Source of the DNA: Caldimonas brevitalea
GTDB taxonomy: Bacteria; Pseudomonadota; Gammaproteobacteria; Burkholderiales; Burkholderiaceae_C
Length of the DNA: 64,000 nucleotides
Assembly (NCBI RefSeq): GCF_001017435.1
Contig: NZ_CP011371.1
Span: 4,092,001-4,156,000, forward strand
Direction: 5' to 3'
Notes under the pieces: model-generated
The model's database searches: none
What the model was told of the DNA's origin: nothing
The model's input: only the letters and a program-made list of their open reading frames with translations
Translations under genes and position numbers: made by a program
Part shown: one piece after another, positions 18,595 to 26,811 of the stretch
Numbering within the stretch: position 1 is the first letter of the stretch
Layout of the letters: every line of letters begins with the position of its first letter

Positions 18595-19302
18595 ATGAAA
18601 AGGACGCCATTCGTTCAATGCTGGCCCCTTGCGCTGTTGCTGTTGACTGGGCCGGCGGATGCCGCCATCACGGTCTACCGCGACGTCCAGACGTATCTTG
18701 CTGCAGTTGGCGGACTGCATCAGCTCATCACTTTTGAGGGAGGACCGACGCCGGGCATCCAGGTCCCCGGCGACCGCTTCAGCAGCGAGATGACGTTTGA
18801 AAGCTGTGCCAAGCCCGGCCCCAACTGCTGGCAATCCAGCCCAACGGTCACGTGGTTCGACAACGCCATCGCATCCCCGGCGCAAGGGACGCAGGCGAGA
18901 GCGGTCACTGGCGCCCTCCTACCGTCTGGCGATGTCCACCCCACTACGACCTCTCTAGCGCTCGGGATCTACGGCAACACCACAGGCGCCAGCATCGGCA
19001 TCTCATTCTTCGGCGAGTTCTTCGATGCCGTCAGGCTCAACGGCGAGACCGGCTTCTTCGGCATCGTGAGCGATGTGGCATTCGATGCATTTGAGGTAGG
19101 ACTGTCCGGCCCCCATGACGAGGTGCCGCCGTTTTTCATCAATGGGGTGGCATTCCCCTCGCCGTCCGGTGCCCCGACGCTGGACTGGCCAGCGGCGCCG
19201 GTTCCCGAGCCCAGCACCAACCTGCTGCTCATCGCCGGCGCCATGATGTTGCTGATCCTGCACCGCGTCAGGAGAGCGTTCTTCAACGACGGCAAGATCT
19301 GA
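18595..19302 (+). CDS. PEP-CTERM sorting domain protein
   Basis: A 235-aa protein with a clean signal peptide (MKRTPFVQCWPLALLLLTGPADA). The C-terminal sorting signal is VPEPSTN, then the hydrophobic LLLIAGAMMLLIL, then the basic HRVRRAF. The body is a small beta-rich domain with LITFEGGPTPG near its start and ASIGISFFGEFFDAVRL later, as in many PEP-CTERM proteins of unknown role that resemble carbohydrate-binding jelly rolls. Surface or matrix localisation through an exosortase is expected; the exosortase is not in the window. Confidence 0.88.
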   Translation: MKRTPFVQCWPLALLLLTGPADAAITVYRDVQTYLAAVGGLHQLITFEGGPTPGIQVPGDRFSSEMTFESCAKPGPNCWQSSPTVTWFDNAIASPAQGTQARAVTGALLPSGDVHPTTTSLALGIYGNTTGASIGISFFGEFFDAVRLNGETGFFGIVSDVAFDAFEVGLSGPHDEVPPFFINGVAFPSPSGAPTLDWPAAPVPEPSTNLLLIAGAMMLLILHRVRRAFFNDGKI

Positions 19303-19524
19303 ATGCGTGACACGGCCCTTCTCTCCACTGGCGGGAATGGCCATCGGCCTGAGCGCGGCCCGGGGTTCCGGGCTAACGCGGTCGTCGAATTCAAGCGGCG
19401 ACATCTCCGCCAATCCAGGCGGCAGGAGAATGCAAGCATCACGGGCGGCTTTGGAAGTCGACCCTGCACGACGGCGGCGCTCGGGTCGGCCTGACCCGTA
19501 CACTGATGCGCCGCACCGCACAGG

Positions 19525-19974
19525 ATGAAGCCCAATATGCCGCCGCACATCGTCCCACTTCAACCGGACCACCGAGACGCCTGGGAGCGTCTGGCGCGAG
19601 GCTACAAAGACTTCTACCGGACGCCGACGTCCGACGAGGAGTACGAAGCGGCCTGGCAGCGGCTGCTGCAGCAGCGCGACGTCTTCGGTCTGGGGGCGGT
19701 CCTCGACGGGCAGCTCGTCGGCCTCGCGCACTATCTGTTCCACGGCAGCACCTGGTCGCCCCGCGTTTGCTATCTGCAGGATCTCTTCACCTCCCCCGAG
19801 GCTCGCGGGCAAGGGGTCGCGCGGATGTTGATCGAGGCCGTGGCCGATGAGGCCCGCCGGCACGGCGCGGCCCGTTACTACTGGCTCACGCAAGAGCACA
19901 ACGAGACGGCCCGCAAGCTGTACGACCAGGTGGCGAAGTACAACGGGTTCATCCGCTACGACCAGACGCTGTAG
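19525..19974 (+). CDS. GNAT family N-acetyltransferase
   Basis: A 149-aa single-domain acyltransferase. The acetyl-CoA binding motif A is SPEARGQGVARMLIEAV (about residues 91-107), preceded by the beta-4 strand VCYLQDLFT and followed by YWLTQEHNETARKLYDQV, the usual motif B. The substrate cannot be read from the sequence, though the closest look is to small-molecule GNATs. It is followed 66 bp later by an MFS transporter on the same strand, so the two may be co-transcribed. Confidence 0.9.
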   Translation: MKPNMPPHIVPLQPDHRDAWERLARGYKDFYRTPTSDEEYEAAWQRLLQQRDVFGLGAVLDGQLVGLAHYLFHGSTWSPRVCYLQDLFTSPEARGQGVARMLIEAVADEARRHGAARYYWLTQEHNETARKLYDQVAKYNGFIRYDQTL

Positions 19975-20040
19975 GCCACACACCAGGCGGCGAACAGCGC
20001 TCCGATTGAAACTTCTGCCCTGCCCGGGAGCCGTTCGCAA

Positions 20041-21243
20041 ATGTCCCAGCGCGCCTTACTCGCAGCCCTTGCTTTTGTTGCTTTCACGAGCCTGGGGTTG
20101 CCGGATGGCCTGCTGGGTGTTTCGTGGCCCTCCATACACGCCGCCTTTGCGCTTGCGCTCGACAGCCTCGGCTTGCTCGTCGCGGCCACCACAGCCGGCT
20201 ATCTCACCGCCAGCTTTTGCAGCGGCATGGTGCTGCGTGTGTTCCCTATCGGCGCAGTGCTGGCCCTTTCGACTTTTGGTGCGGCCGTCGCACTCCTAGG
20301 TTTCGCCTTCACGCCCTCCTGGTGGCTGATGATCGCGCTCGGCTTTGTGGCCGGTCTTGGCGGCGGTGCGATCGACGCCGGCCTCAATTCATACGGCGCC
20401 AGACACTTCAGTCCGCGGACGCTCAACTGGCTCCATGCCTTTTTCGGCCTGGGCACCACCATCGGGCCTCTTATCGTGACCGCAGTGCTCGACGCGGATC
20501 GGGTGTGGCGGTTGAGCTATCTGATCGTCGGAACGGCTCAAATGGCACTGGCGGCGACGTTCTTCCTGACCCGTCATCGCTGGGTCGACGTGCCAGAGAC
20601 CAGTGACAACCCGGCACCTCTGCCTTCGGCCGCGCCCACCCTGCACACCTTGCGACGCCCGGTGGTGTGGCTGGGAATGCTGATGTTCTTCTTCTACAGC
20701 GGCATCGAGTTGGCAGCGGCCCAGTGGAGCTATTCCTTGCTAACGCTCGGCCGCGGCGTGTCAGAAACGACGGCCGGGTTCATCGTGAGCCTGTATTGGG
20801 GAAGCTTGATGGTGGGACGGATCATCTTCGGCTTTGTCGCGAACCGTGTCCCACTCGTGAAGACCTTGCGGCTGTGCATCATCGGCAGCATCGTCGGCGC
20901 CCTCCTCTTCTGGCTCAATCCCACCCTCCTGCTCGGTGTCGCTGGCCTGATGATGGTCGGATTCTTCTTCGCGCCGATATTCGCCTCGCTGATCAGCCTG
21001 ACCCCGCAGCGGGTGGGCCACGAGCATGCCACCAGTGCCATAGGCTTCCAGGTGGCATCAGCCGCATTGGGGGGTGCCACGCTCACGGCTTTGGCAGGCG
21101 TGCTCGCCGACGCCTATCGGCTCGAGGTGATCGGAGCGGCGATTTTTGCCGCGGCCGTGCTGCTCCTGTTTTTCTATGAGGCCTTCATGCGCGCGGGGAA
21201 CGCCGCGGCACCGGTGCGTGCCCCTCGCGAGCCGGTGCCGTGA
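20041..21243 (+). CDS. MFS transporter, fucose permease-like
   Basis: A 400-aa protein with 12 predicted membrane segments in two halves separated by a short loop (about residues 185-205, PETSDNPAPLPSAAPT). Features typical of the FucP/Bsc6-like branch of the major facilitator superfamily are the N-terminal LGLPDGLLGVSWP and the helix-5 region GGGAIDAGLNSYGARHF with HAFFGLGTTIGP. The second half starts GIELAAAQWSYSLL. The transported compound is unknown; members move sugars or drugs by proton symport or antiport. It may form an operon with the GNAT gene and converges on the HEAT-repeat gene with 13 bp between stops. Confidence 0.88.
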   Translation: MSQRALLAALAFVAFTSLGLPDGLLGVSWPSIHAAFALALDSLGLLVAATTAGYLTASFCSGMVLRVFPIGAVLALSTFGAAVALLGFAFTPSWWLMIALGFVAGLGGGAIDAGLNSYGARHFSPRTLNWLHAFFGLGTTIGPLIVTAVLDADRVWRLSYLIVGTAQMALAATFFLTRHRWVDVPETSDNPAPLPSAAPTLHTLRRPVVWLGMLMFFFYSGIELAAAQWSYSLLTLGRGVSETTAGFIVSLYWGSLMVGRIIFGFVANRVPLVKTLRLCIIGSIVGALLFWLNPTLLLGVAGLMMVGFFFAPIFASLISLTPQRVGHEHATSAIGFQVASAALGGATLTALAGVLADAYRLEVIGAAIFAAAVLLLFFYEAFMRAGNAAAPVRAPREPVP

Positions 21244-21256
21244 GGCAAGCGGTGCA

Positions 21257-22288
21257 CTATGGCGCCGCTGCGGCCAACTGCTGCTCCAGCGGCGCCAGGC
21301 GGATGGCTTCGTCGCTGGTCAGGCGGAAGGATTGCAATGCGCTCATGGCCTCGGCGCGGACTTGCGGATCGGCCTGTGGATCGAAGCAAAGTCCAAGCAA
21401 CTGCGACTTGGTTTCGGGCGACCGAATACCGGCGTCGATCGCAGCCCCGATCGCCGCCACTTGCACCGAAGGGTCCGTGTCCGCCAAGGCCTGGCGCAGA
21501 ACCGGCTCTACCGCGCCGGTGCGGTCGGCTTGAATCAAGGCCGCGACACTTTCGCGACGAAGCTGGGGGTCGGTGCTGCTTGCGTATTGCCGCAACTGCT
21601 GCACCATCGCTTCATCGGTGCGCATCGAGGCCAGGCCTCCCGAGGCCCGCAATGCTTCGAGCGCGTTGGCCAGGGCCTGCGGGTTCCCCTCGGTCAACAG
21701 CGCTTGGCGTGCTGCAGCCGCCACAGCCTTGGGCGGATCAGGCAGTGACGACAACAGATCGAACGCCTGCTGTCGGGCGTGAACGTCGGCGTTGCGCAGC
21801 AGCACCTCGGCAGACCGCTCCAGCAGCGCGGGCTGTGCTTGCGCCAGCGTCATCGCCAGAAACTGCCGCAGCTCCGGGTCGGCCTTGCCGCCGCGCATGA
21901 TCTGCTCGGCCATCGCCGCCGCAAACTTCGCGTCGCCTTGCACGCGCCTCGTCAGCTCGTCCGGGTTCATGGCCTGAAGCGCTTGCCATCCTTCCGGTGT
22001 GGAAGGAGGAAGCGCGGTATGCGAAGGCGAGCTCACCTCGCGCGGCGTCGCAACCGGTGCCGTCTGCACCCCTGCGGCGAGCCGGCTGCCGGTCCCGAGA
22101 GCCGTGCTCGCTGTCGACGGCGCAGCAGCCGCCGCATGTGTTTGCCCGCTCGCGGGCGCCGGCCCTGCGGCGGTGTCGCCACTCGCCATGAACCATCCCA
22201 GTGTGACGCCAGCGCAAAAGCTGAGGACCGTCGCCACTGCCACGGTCTGCCCACTTTTCGACGATGTGTGGTGGTAGAGGATGCCCAC
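21257..22288 (-). CDS. Membrane-anchored HEAT-repeat protein
   Basis: A 343-aa protein. Residues about 14-35 (TVAVATVLSFCAGVTLGWFMA) form a single membrane anchor, followed by a long Ala/Pro/Thr-rich linker to about residue 95. The remaining 240 residues are all-helical with HEAT/PBS-lyase-like repeats, for example DPQLRRESVAALIQADRTGA, DPSVQVAAIGAAIDAG and DPQVRAEAMSALQSF. Such solenoids bind other proteins. It lies downstream of an NlpC/P60-like gene on the same strand with a strong terminator between, so it probably has its own promoter. The partner is unknown. Confidence 0.8.
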   Translation of the reverse strand: MGILYHHTSSKSGQTVAVATVLSFCAGVTLGWFMASGDTAAGPAPASGQTHAAAAAPSTASTALGTGSRLAAGVQTAPVATPREVSSPSHTALPPSTPEGWQALQAMNPDELTRRVQGDAKFAAAMAEQIMRGGKADPELRQFLAMTLAQAQPALLERSAEVLLRNADVHARQQAFDLLSSLPDPPKAVAAAARQALLTEGNPQALANALEALRASGGLASMRTDEAMVQQLRQYASSTDPQLRRESVAALIQADRTGAVEPVLRQALADTDPSVQVAAIGAAIDAGIRSPETKSQLLGLCFDPQADPQVRAEAMSALQSFRLTSDEAIRLAPLEQQLAAAAP

Positions 22289-22316
22289 GTTGTCCTCCTC
22301 GCTCCAATGAAAATGG

Positions 22317-22347
22317 AGGGTCGGTGCGACGCCGCCGCACCGACCCT
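22317..22347 (-). terminator. Intrinsic terminator after the NlpC/P60-like gene
   Basis: A perfect 12-bp stem, AGGGTCGGTGCG / CGCACCGACCCT, with a 7-nt loop lies 27 bases beyond the stop codon at 22375. On the minus strand it is followed by CCATTTTCATT, a fair T-tract. It separates the enzyme gene from the HEAT-repeat gene. Confidence 0.75.
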
Positions 22348-22374
22348 GGACCCGATCAGCTCAGGCAACAAGCA

Positions 22375-23073
22375 TCACTTGACCTTCTTGTACCGATAGG
22401 GCTTCGCCACATGGGAGCCGACCCTGTAGTTGACGGCGCGGACATGTTTGGTCGCACCGACGCCGCCCCTTTGCTCCAGCGTGTGGAACTTGGTGTGAGC
22501 CTTGTTCGCCCAACCGTTGAAGATGACCACGTGCCCATTGGCGCCACCGGTTCCGCTGCCCAGCGTGCCGACGATGTCTCCCTTGCGCAGACTGCTCCAG
22601 CTGATGCGCTTGACGTAGGTCGGCAGGCTGACCGTGTTCGGGCTCCAGGACAGATGGAAGGCCATCGCCACGAACCCCGAGCAGTCGGTCCGGTACCGCC
22701 TGCCCTGCGGGTCGCGGTAGGTCTTGTACATGCTGTAGGGCACGTCCTTGTTGACCCAGTACATGGCCCGGCTCATCACCTCCGACCGTTTGATCGGCCC
22801 GTCGACCTTGGAGACCGCCGCCGCCAGCAGTTCTGGGCTTTCGCCCGGCAGCACCTGCGTCTCGACCTCTGCCTGGACCTGCTCCTGCGCCTGCGCGCCT
22901 GTGGTTGCAAACAGGGCGCCCGAAACCACCAACGCTGCCGCCATGAGCGCGCGCGAGACACCGTCTCGGGTCGCAGAGCGGGTGTTGTGCTCGTCCCTCA
23001 ACCGCTGCTTGTCAGAGTCCTCCGCCATGGCCGGCACTGTCGCTGCCGTTGACAGGATACGTACAGCATTCAT
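22375..23073 (-). CDS. Exported NlpC/P60-like amidase
   Basis: From the ATG at 23073, with AGGAG upstream, the product is 232 aa. A long, partly charged N-region precedes the hydrophobic segment ALMAAALVVSGALFATTGAQA, a signal peptide or membrane anchor. The C-terminal half carries an NlpC/P60-type cysteine peptidase arrangement: YRTDCSGFVAMAFHL with the nucleophile Cys, and GHVVIFNGW with the His. YVKRISWSSLRKGDIVG in between is the usual strand before the active-site His. These enzymes cleave peptidoglycan stem peptides. The domain is somewhat divergent from standard NlpC/P60, so the substrate is a guess. Confidence 0.8.
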   Translation of the reverse strand: MNAVRILSTAATVPAMAEDSDKQRLRDEHNTRSATRDGVSRALMAAALVVSGALFATTGAQAQEQVQAEVETQVLPGESPELLAAAVSKVDGPIKRSEVMSRAMYWVNKDVPYSMYKTYRDPQGRRYRTDCSGFVAMAFHLSWSPNTVSLPTYVKRISWSSLRKGDIVGTLGSGTGGANGHVVIFNGWANKAHTKFHTLEQRGGVGATKHVRAVNYRVGSHVAKPYRYKKVK

Positions 23074-23183
23074 CAATCGCTTCTCCTTTGTGTTGTGTGT
23101 CGAGTGCCTTGCGCGCGCCGGTTGAGCGCGGCCCATTCACTTTAGGAAGCGTTGACTCGGTGATGCATTGGTCGATGTGAAAT

Positions 23184-23720
23184 TTGAAACGCCGTTTCAT
23201 TGGTTTAGAAACGCCATGGAGAGGACTGGCGAGAGCTGCACCGGGGCGCGGACTGGCCTCGCGGGCAGTTGTTGCGCCCACCTGGGTCTTGCCCTGGGGA
23301 AGTGTGGACCGGCAGGCATTTACACAATGCAGCGCTGCCGATGGGTGCAACGCTGGAAGGACGATCACCCTTTTCGACCATGGGTTCGAGCAGCCTGTGA
23401 CCCCCCACGAGTGGTTCTACGACGTCTCGTCGCGCGCCGAACTGACGTTCCTGACCCCGGCCAACGACACACCGCAGCTGACGGAAGACGAGTTGTTGAG
23501 CTTGTTGCAGCGACGGCTCGGCACCGCGATCGGCGGTCGCCTCTATGTCCAGAACTCGCGCATCGGCGGCGGGCCGCCGACCAGGGAGATCTATTCCGGC
23601 GAGTTGGAAGTGTTGAACGCGCAGGTGATTCCCGAACCCGACACCCTGGTCTTGTCCCTCGTGGGCATGGCCGGGCTGGTGGCGCGGCGTGCGCTGCAGC
23701 GGCAACGGGCCAGCGGCTGA
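23184..23720 (+). CDS. Small PEP-CTERM-like protein, N-terminus uncertain
   Basis: The frame encodes 178 aa. The C-terminus has the sorting signal pattern VIPEPDTLVLSLVGMAGLVA followed by RRALQRQR. The preceding 90 residues (EWFYDVSSRAELTFLTPAND and RLYVQNSRIGGG) read as ordinary beta-rich protein. The first 45 residues, however, are basic and do not form a normal signal peptide (MKRRFIGLETPWRGLARAAP). Either the real start differs, or the 5' end is altered by a frameshift or replacement. The 5' region has the palindrome GAAACGCCGTTTC overlapping the ATG. Confidence 0.6.
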   Translation: MKRRFIGLETPWRGLARAAPGRGLASRAVVAPTWVLPWGSVDRQAFTQCSAADGCNAGRTITLFDHGFEQPVTPHEWFYDVSSRAELTFLTPANDTPQLTEDELLSLLQRRLGTAIGGRLYVQNSRIGGGPPTREIYSGELEVLNAQVIPEPDTLVLSLVGMAGLVARRALQRQRASG

Positions 23721-23763
23721 AGCCGATCGCCGGCCGCCGTTGTCGGCGACCGGCCGCTGATCC

Positions 23764-25473
23764 TCAGGCCACCACCGCTTCCACGTAGTCCGCCACGAAG
23801 CTCCGCGTCCGGCCGTCGGGAAAGGTGATGCGCACGCTGTGCGCATCGGCCGTGACCACCTCCCCATCGCCGTAGCGCGGCACCCGCACGACATCGCCCG
23901 GGCGGAACGCAGAGCGGGGCGACTCGTGGATGGCAATCTTCGACGCGGGTGTGGACGTGCCCGCCTCGCCTTGGTGCTGGCGGGCCTGTTCGGCCTCGGC
24001 GTGGGCCTGGTTGCGCAAACAGTTGTCGCACTGCTGGCAGCCCTGCTCGAACGGCGGTTCCTCCTCGAAATGCTCCAGCAGCACCTTCCAGCGGCAGTAG
24101 CCGGTGCGGGCGTAGAACACCATACGCTCGAGCATCTCGCGGTCGCGTTCGGTCTTCTCTCGGTACGCGCCGACCATCTCGGCGATGTGGCTCGGGTCGA
24201 GCCGGTCGAGCCGGACCTTCAATTCTTGCTTGCGGTTCTGCGACACCGCGCCGACGTCGCGCAGCAGCTTCAACGTGACCTGCAGCTTGTTGCGCGGCAT
24301 GCCGCTGCGCTCTTGCAACTCGGCGAGCGTGCGCGGTGGCGGCTCGCTCAGCAAGGCGTCCCAGGCCTGGCCCACCTCCTCGTCGCCGGGGTAGCGGCCG
24401 GCCATCAGGAACTGCTGCACCGACTTGTCACGGTGGCCGTACAGGAGGATGCAGCGGGCGCTGCGGCCGTCACGGCCCGCCCGCCCCGCTTCCTGGTAGT
24501 AGGCATCCAGGCCGCCCGGCATCTGGTAGTGCACGACAAAACGCGTGTCGCGCTTGTCGATGCCCAGGCCGAAGGCGTTGGTTGCCACCATCACCCGCGC
24601 CTTGCGGTTCATGAAGAGGTCTTGTTGCTCATGGCGCTCACGCGACCCGAGGCGGCCGTGGTACCGCGCCACCGAGACGCCGGCCGACTTCAGGGCCTCA
24701 TAAACGGCGTCGACCGCCTTCACCGTGGAGGTGTAGACGATGCCCGGGCCTTCGGTCGCCGCCACCAGGGCGAGCAGGCGCTGATGGCGCGCGTCTTCGC
24801 CGGTGAACTGCTCGACGCTGAAGTGCAGGTTGGGCCGCCAGGCACCGGCATTGAGCACCTCGACACCGGGCACCTTGAGTTGGGCCACGATGTCTTCGGC
24901 CACGTCGGGCGTCGCCGTGGCCGTCAGCGCGAGCAAGGTCGGCCGGCCCATCATGCGCCAGCCGCTGGCGATCTCCAGGAAGGCGGGCCGGAAGTCATGG
25001 CCCCATTGCGAAACGCAGTGAGCCTCGTCGACCACCAGCAGCGAGACCACATGGTGCTGCAGCAGCGCCCGAAAGTCGGGGTCCGCGAGCCGCTCGGGGG
25101 TGGTGAACACCAAGCGTGCGGTTCCGTCGGCGATGGCCGCCTCGGCCTCCGCGGTGTCGGCGGCGTTCAATGCGCTGTGGAGTTCGAACGCCGCGATGCG
25201 GCGCTTGCGCAGCTTGTCGCACTGGTCCTTCATCAACGAGATCAAGGGCGAGACGATCACCGTGCGGCCCGGCAGCAACAGCGCCGGCAACTGGTAGCAC
25301 AGCGACTTGCCGGCGCCGGTGGGCATGATGGCCAAGGTGGACTGTTGCGTCATCACGCGCTCGATGACGCCCTTTTGCGCCTCTCGCAAACGGGTCAGGC
25401 GAAAGGTGTCCTTGAGCAGCCGCTCGGCCTGGCGTCGCCAGGCTCGCGGGGCTGCAGCTCGTGGGGTGGGCAT
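23764..25473 (-). CDS. recQ: RecQ family ATP-dependent DNA helicase
   Basis: A 569-aa superfamily-2 DNA helicase. It has the Walker A PTGAGKS (51-57), the DEAH-type box LLVVDEAHCVSQWGHDFR including the RecQ aromatic-rich loop, motif III TATA, and motifs V and VI (ATNAFGLGIDKRD and YYQEAGRAGRDG). The RecQ-Ct zinc module is intact: CRWKVLLEHF then CQQCDNC. The usual C-terminal HRDC domain is missing. In its place, about 55 residues (RPGDVVRVPRYGDGEVVTAD and following) form a small SH3/KOW-like beta domain. Known RecQ helicases unwind 3'-tailed and forked DNA in repair. The different tail may change DNA or partner recognition. Upstream lies a hairpin and the LysR stop codon. Confidence 0.93.
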   Translation of the reverse strand: MPTPRAAAPRAWRRQAERLLKDTFRLTRLREAQKGVIERVMTQQSTLAIMPTGAGKSLCYQLPALLLPGRTVIVSPLISLMKDQCDKLRKRRIAAFELHSALNAADTAEAEAAIADGTARLVFTTPERLADPDFRALLQHHVVSLLVVDEAHCVSQWGHDFRPAFLEIASGWRMMGRPTLLALTATATPDVAEDIVAQLKVPGVEVLNAGAWRPNLHFSVEQFTGEDARHQRLLALVAATEGPGIVYTSTVKAVDAVYEALKSAGVSVARYHGRLGSRERHEQQDLFMNRKARVMVATNAFGLGIDKRDTRFVVHYQMPGGLDAYYQEAGRAGRDGRSARCILLYGHRDKSVQQFLMAGRYPGDEEVGQAWDALLSEPPPRTLAELQERSGMPRNKLQVTLKLLRDVGAVSQNRKQELKVRLDRLDPSHIAEMVGAYREKTERDREMLERMVFYARTGYCRWKVLLEHFEEEPPFEQGCQQCDNCLRNQAHAEAEQARQHQGEAGTSTPASKIAIHESPRSAFRPGDVVRVPRYGDGEVVTADAHSVRITFPDGRTRSFVADYVEAVVA

Positions 25474-25779
25474 AAGGGTGTCGGTGCAGGGAAGAAAGAA
25501 GAGGAGGAGAGAGAGGCAGAGAGTGGTGGGGGAGGCGGCACTGCCGGAGCCAACCGTTCTGATCGGCTTGACAGCGAAGAGCAGGCGTTCAGCCGGGCGG
25601 CCAGCTTAAGGCAGGAGGATCGCAAGCAAATGCTAGCGATCCTCGATTCTGTAAACCGCTCTTACGTTCGTTGTCACCCTGCAAGCACGTTGCGACGCGT
25701 GCTTGGCGCGGACGCAGGCACGCGTCGCTTCCACCGCACGCGGCGGGCCAGTGGCGCATGCGACGCTGCCTGCGCTGGC
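25474..25779. other. Intergenic region between LysR and recQ
   Basis: 306 bp between two genes on the minus strand. It contains a long purine tract on the plus strand (about 25490-25545, mostly GA) just upstream of the recQ start. A hairpin at 25615-25644 is listed separately. I found no ORF with coding character. Confidence 0.5.
25615..25644 (-). terminator. Hairpin, probable end of the LysR transcript
   Basis: A perfect 9-bp stem, GAGGATCGC / GCGATCCTC, is extended inside by AGC-AAAT-GCT after one mismatch. It lies 136 bp downstream of the LysR stop codon. No T-tract follows on the minus strand, so it may instead be a regulatory stem-loop or protein site. Confidence 0.45.
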
Positions 25780-26679
25780 TCAGCCGAAACTCAGGTGCTG
25801 CTGCAAGAAGTCGACGAACGCAGTTGTCTTCGGCGCCAGCCAGTGGCGGGCGGGATAGACGGCGTAGATCGGGGGGCCGTCCGGCAGCGAGTAGTCGGTC
25901 AACAAGGGCTGCAGCGCGCCGCTTTGCAGTTCACGCTGCACCAGCAGGCGGTCCAGCAGCACGACACCGCCGCCGGCGACGGCAGCGTCGGCCAACGCCC
26001 CGCCGTCGTTCATCTGCATGCGGGCGGGCACCTGCACCGTGATGCGGCCGTCGGGCCCGTCGAAACGCCATTGGTCGTAGCAGCGGCTGGCGTTGCAATA
26101 GACCAGGCAAGCATGGTCGCGCAGTTCGTCCGGCGTGCGCGGCGCGCCATGTCGCGCCAGGTAGGACGGCGCGGCCACCACCACACGGCGGTTGTCGACC
26201 AGCTTGCGCGCCACCAGGCTGGATTCCGCGAGATGGGCGGTGCGCAGCGCCACGTCGATGCGCTCGGCCACCAGGTCGACCAACCGGTCTTCCGATTGCA
26301 GTGCGATCTGCACTTGCGGATGCCGCTCGCAGAACTCGATCACCACCGGCACCAGCACCCGGCGGCTCGCCATCGAACAACCCACCCGCAAGCGCCCGCG
26401 CACCTCCTGCTGGTAGGCGTCGGCCATCTGTTCGACGTTGAGCAGTGCCTCGCGAATGCGCAAGGCCTCTTGCAGCACCTGCTCGCCGATCTCGGTGAGC
26501 GACAGCCGGCGTGTGGTGCGTTGCAGCAGGCGAGCGCCCAACTCGGCTTCCAGCTTCGCGATCTGGCGCGAGACCACTGATTTGTCGACACCGTGGCGCA
26601 CCGCGGCGCGACTGATGCTGCCCGCTTCCACCACCTTGGCGAAGAGGTCGAGTCGCTGGGGATCGGCCATCTGTGTCAC
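25780..26679 (-). CDS. LysR family transcriptional regulator
   Basis: A 299-aa protein. The N-terminal winged helix is standard: LDLFAKVVEAGSISRAAVRHGVDKSVVSRQIAKLE, with LGARLLQRTTRRLSLTEIG following. The periplasmic-binding-like effector domain starts at about residue 92 (RGRLRVGCSMASRRVLVPVV). It belongs to the large CrgA/DsdC-like group that usually regulates a divergent gene. The divergent neighbour is an NAD(P)H-dependent MDR reductase with 132 bp between starts, so that is the likely target. The inducer is unknown. Confidence 0.92.
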   Translation of the reverse strand: MTQMADPQRLDLFAKVVEAGSISRAAVRHGVDKSVVSRQIAKLEAELGARLLQRTTRRLSLTEIGEQVLQEALRIREALLNVEQMADAYQQEVRGRLRVGCSMASRRVLVPVVIEFCERHPQVQIALQSEDRLVDLVAERIDVALRTAHLAESSLVARKLVDNRRVVVAAPSYLARHGAPRTPDELRDHACLVYCNASRCYDQWRFDGPDGRITVQVPARMQMNDGGALADAAVAGGGVVLLDRLLVQRELQSGALQPLLTDYSLPDGPPIYAVYPARHWLAPKTTAFVDFLQQHLSFG

Positions 26680-26811
26680 CCGTATTGTTGCTCGTTGAGC
26701 AACACATTACCGACCGTCCAGCGTCTGAGCAAGAGGGCCGCCGCCCGGCACACTGAAGCCCGTCGTGCTCCCGCACGGCGCCCCTATCCCGTCACTCCTG
26801 CGAAAACTCCG

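Noticed and set aside
23839..26580. 913-codon plus-strand ORF
   Set aside because: It is exactly antisense to recQ and the LysR gene, both of which have intact family motifs; the predicted product is His/Arg/Gly-rich with no domain.
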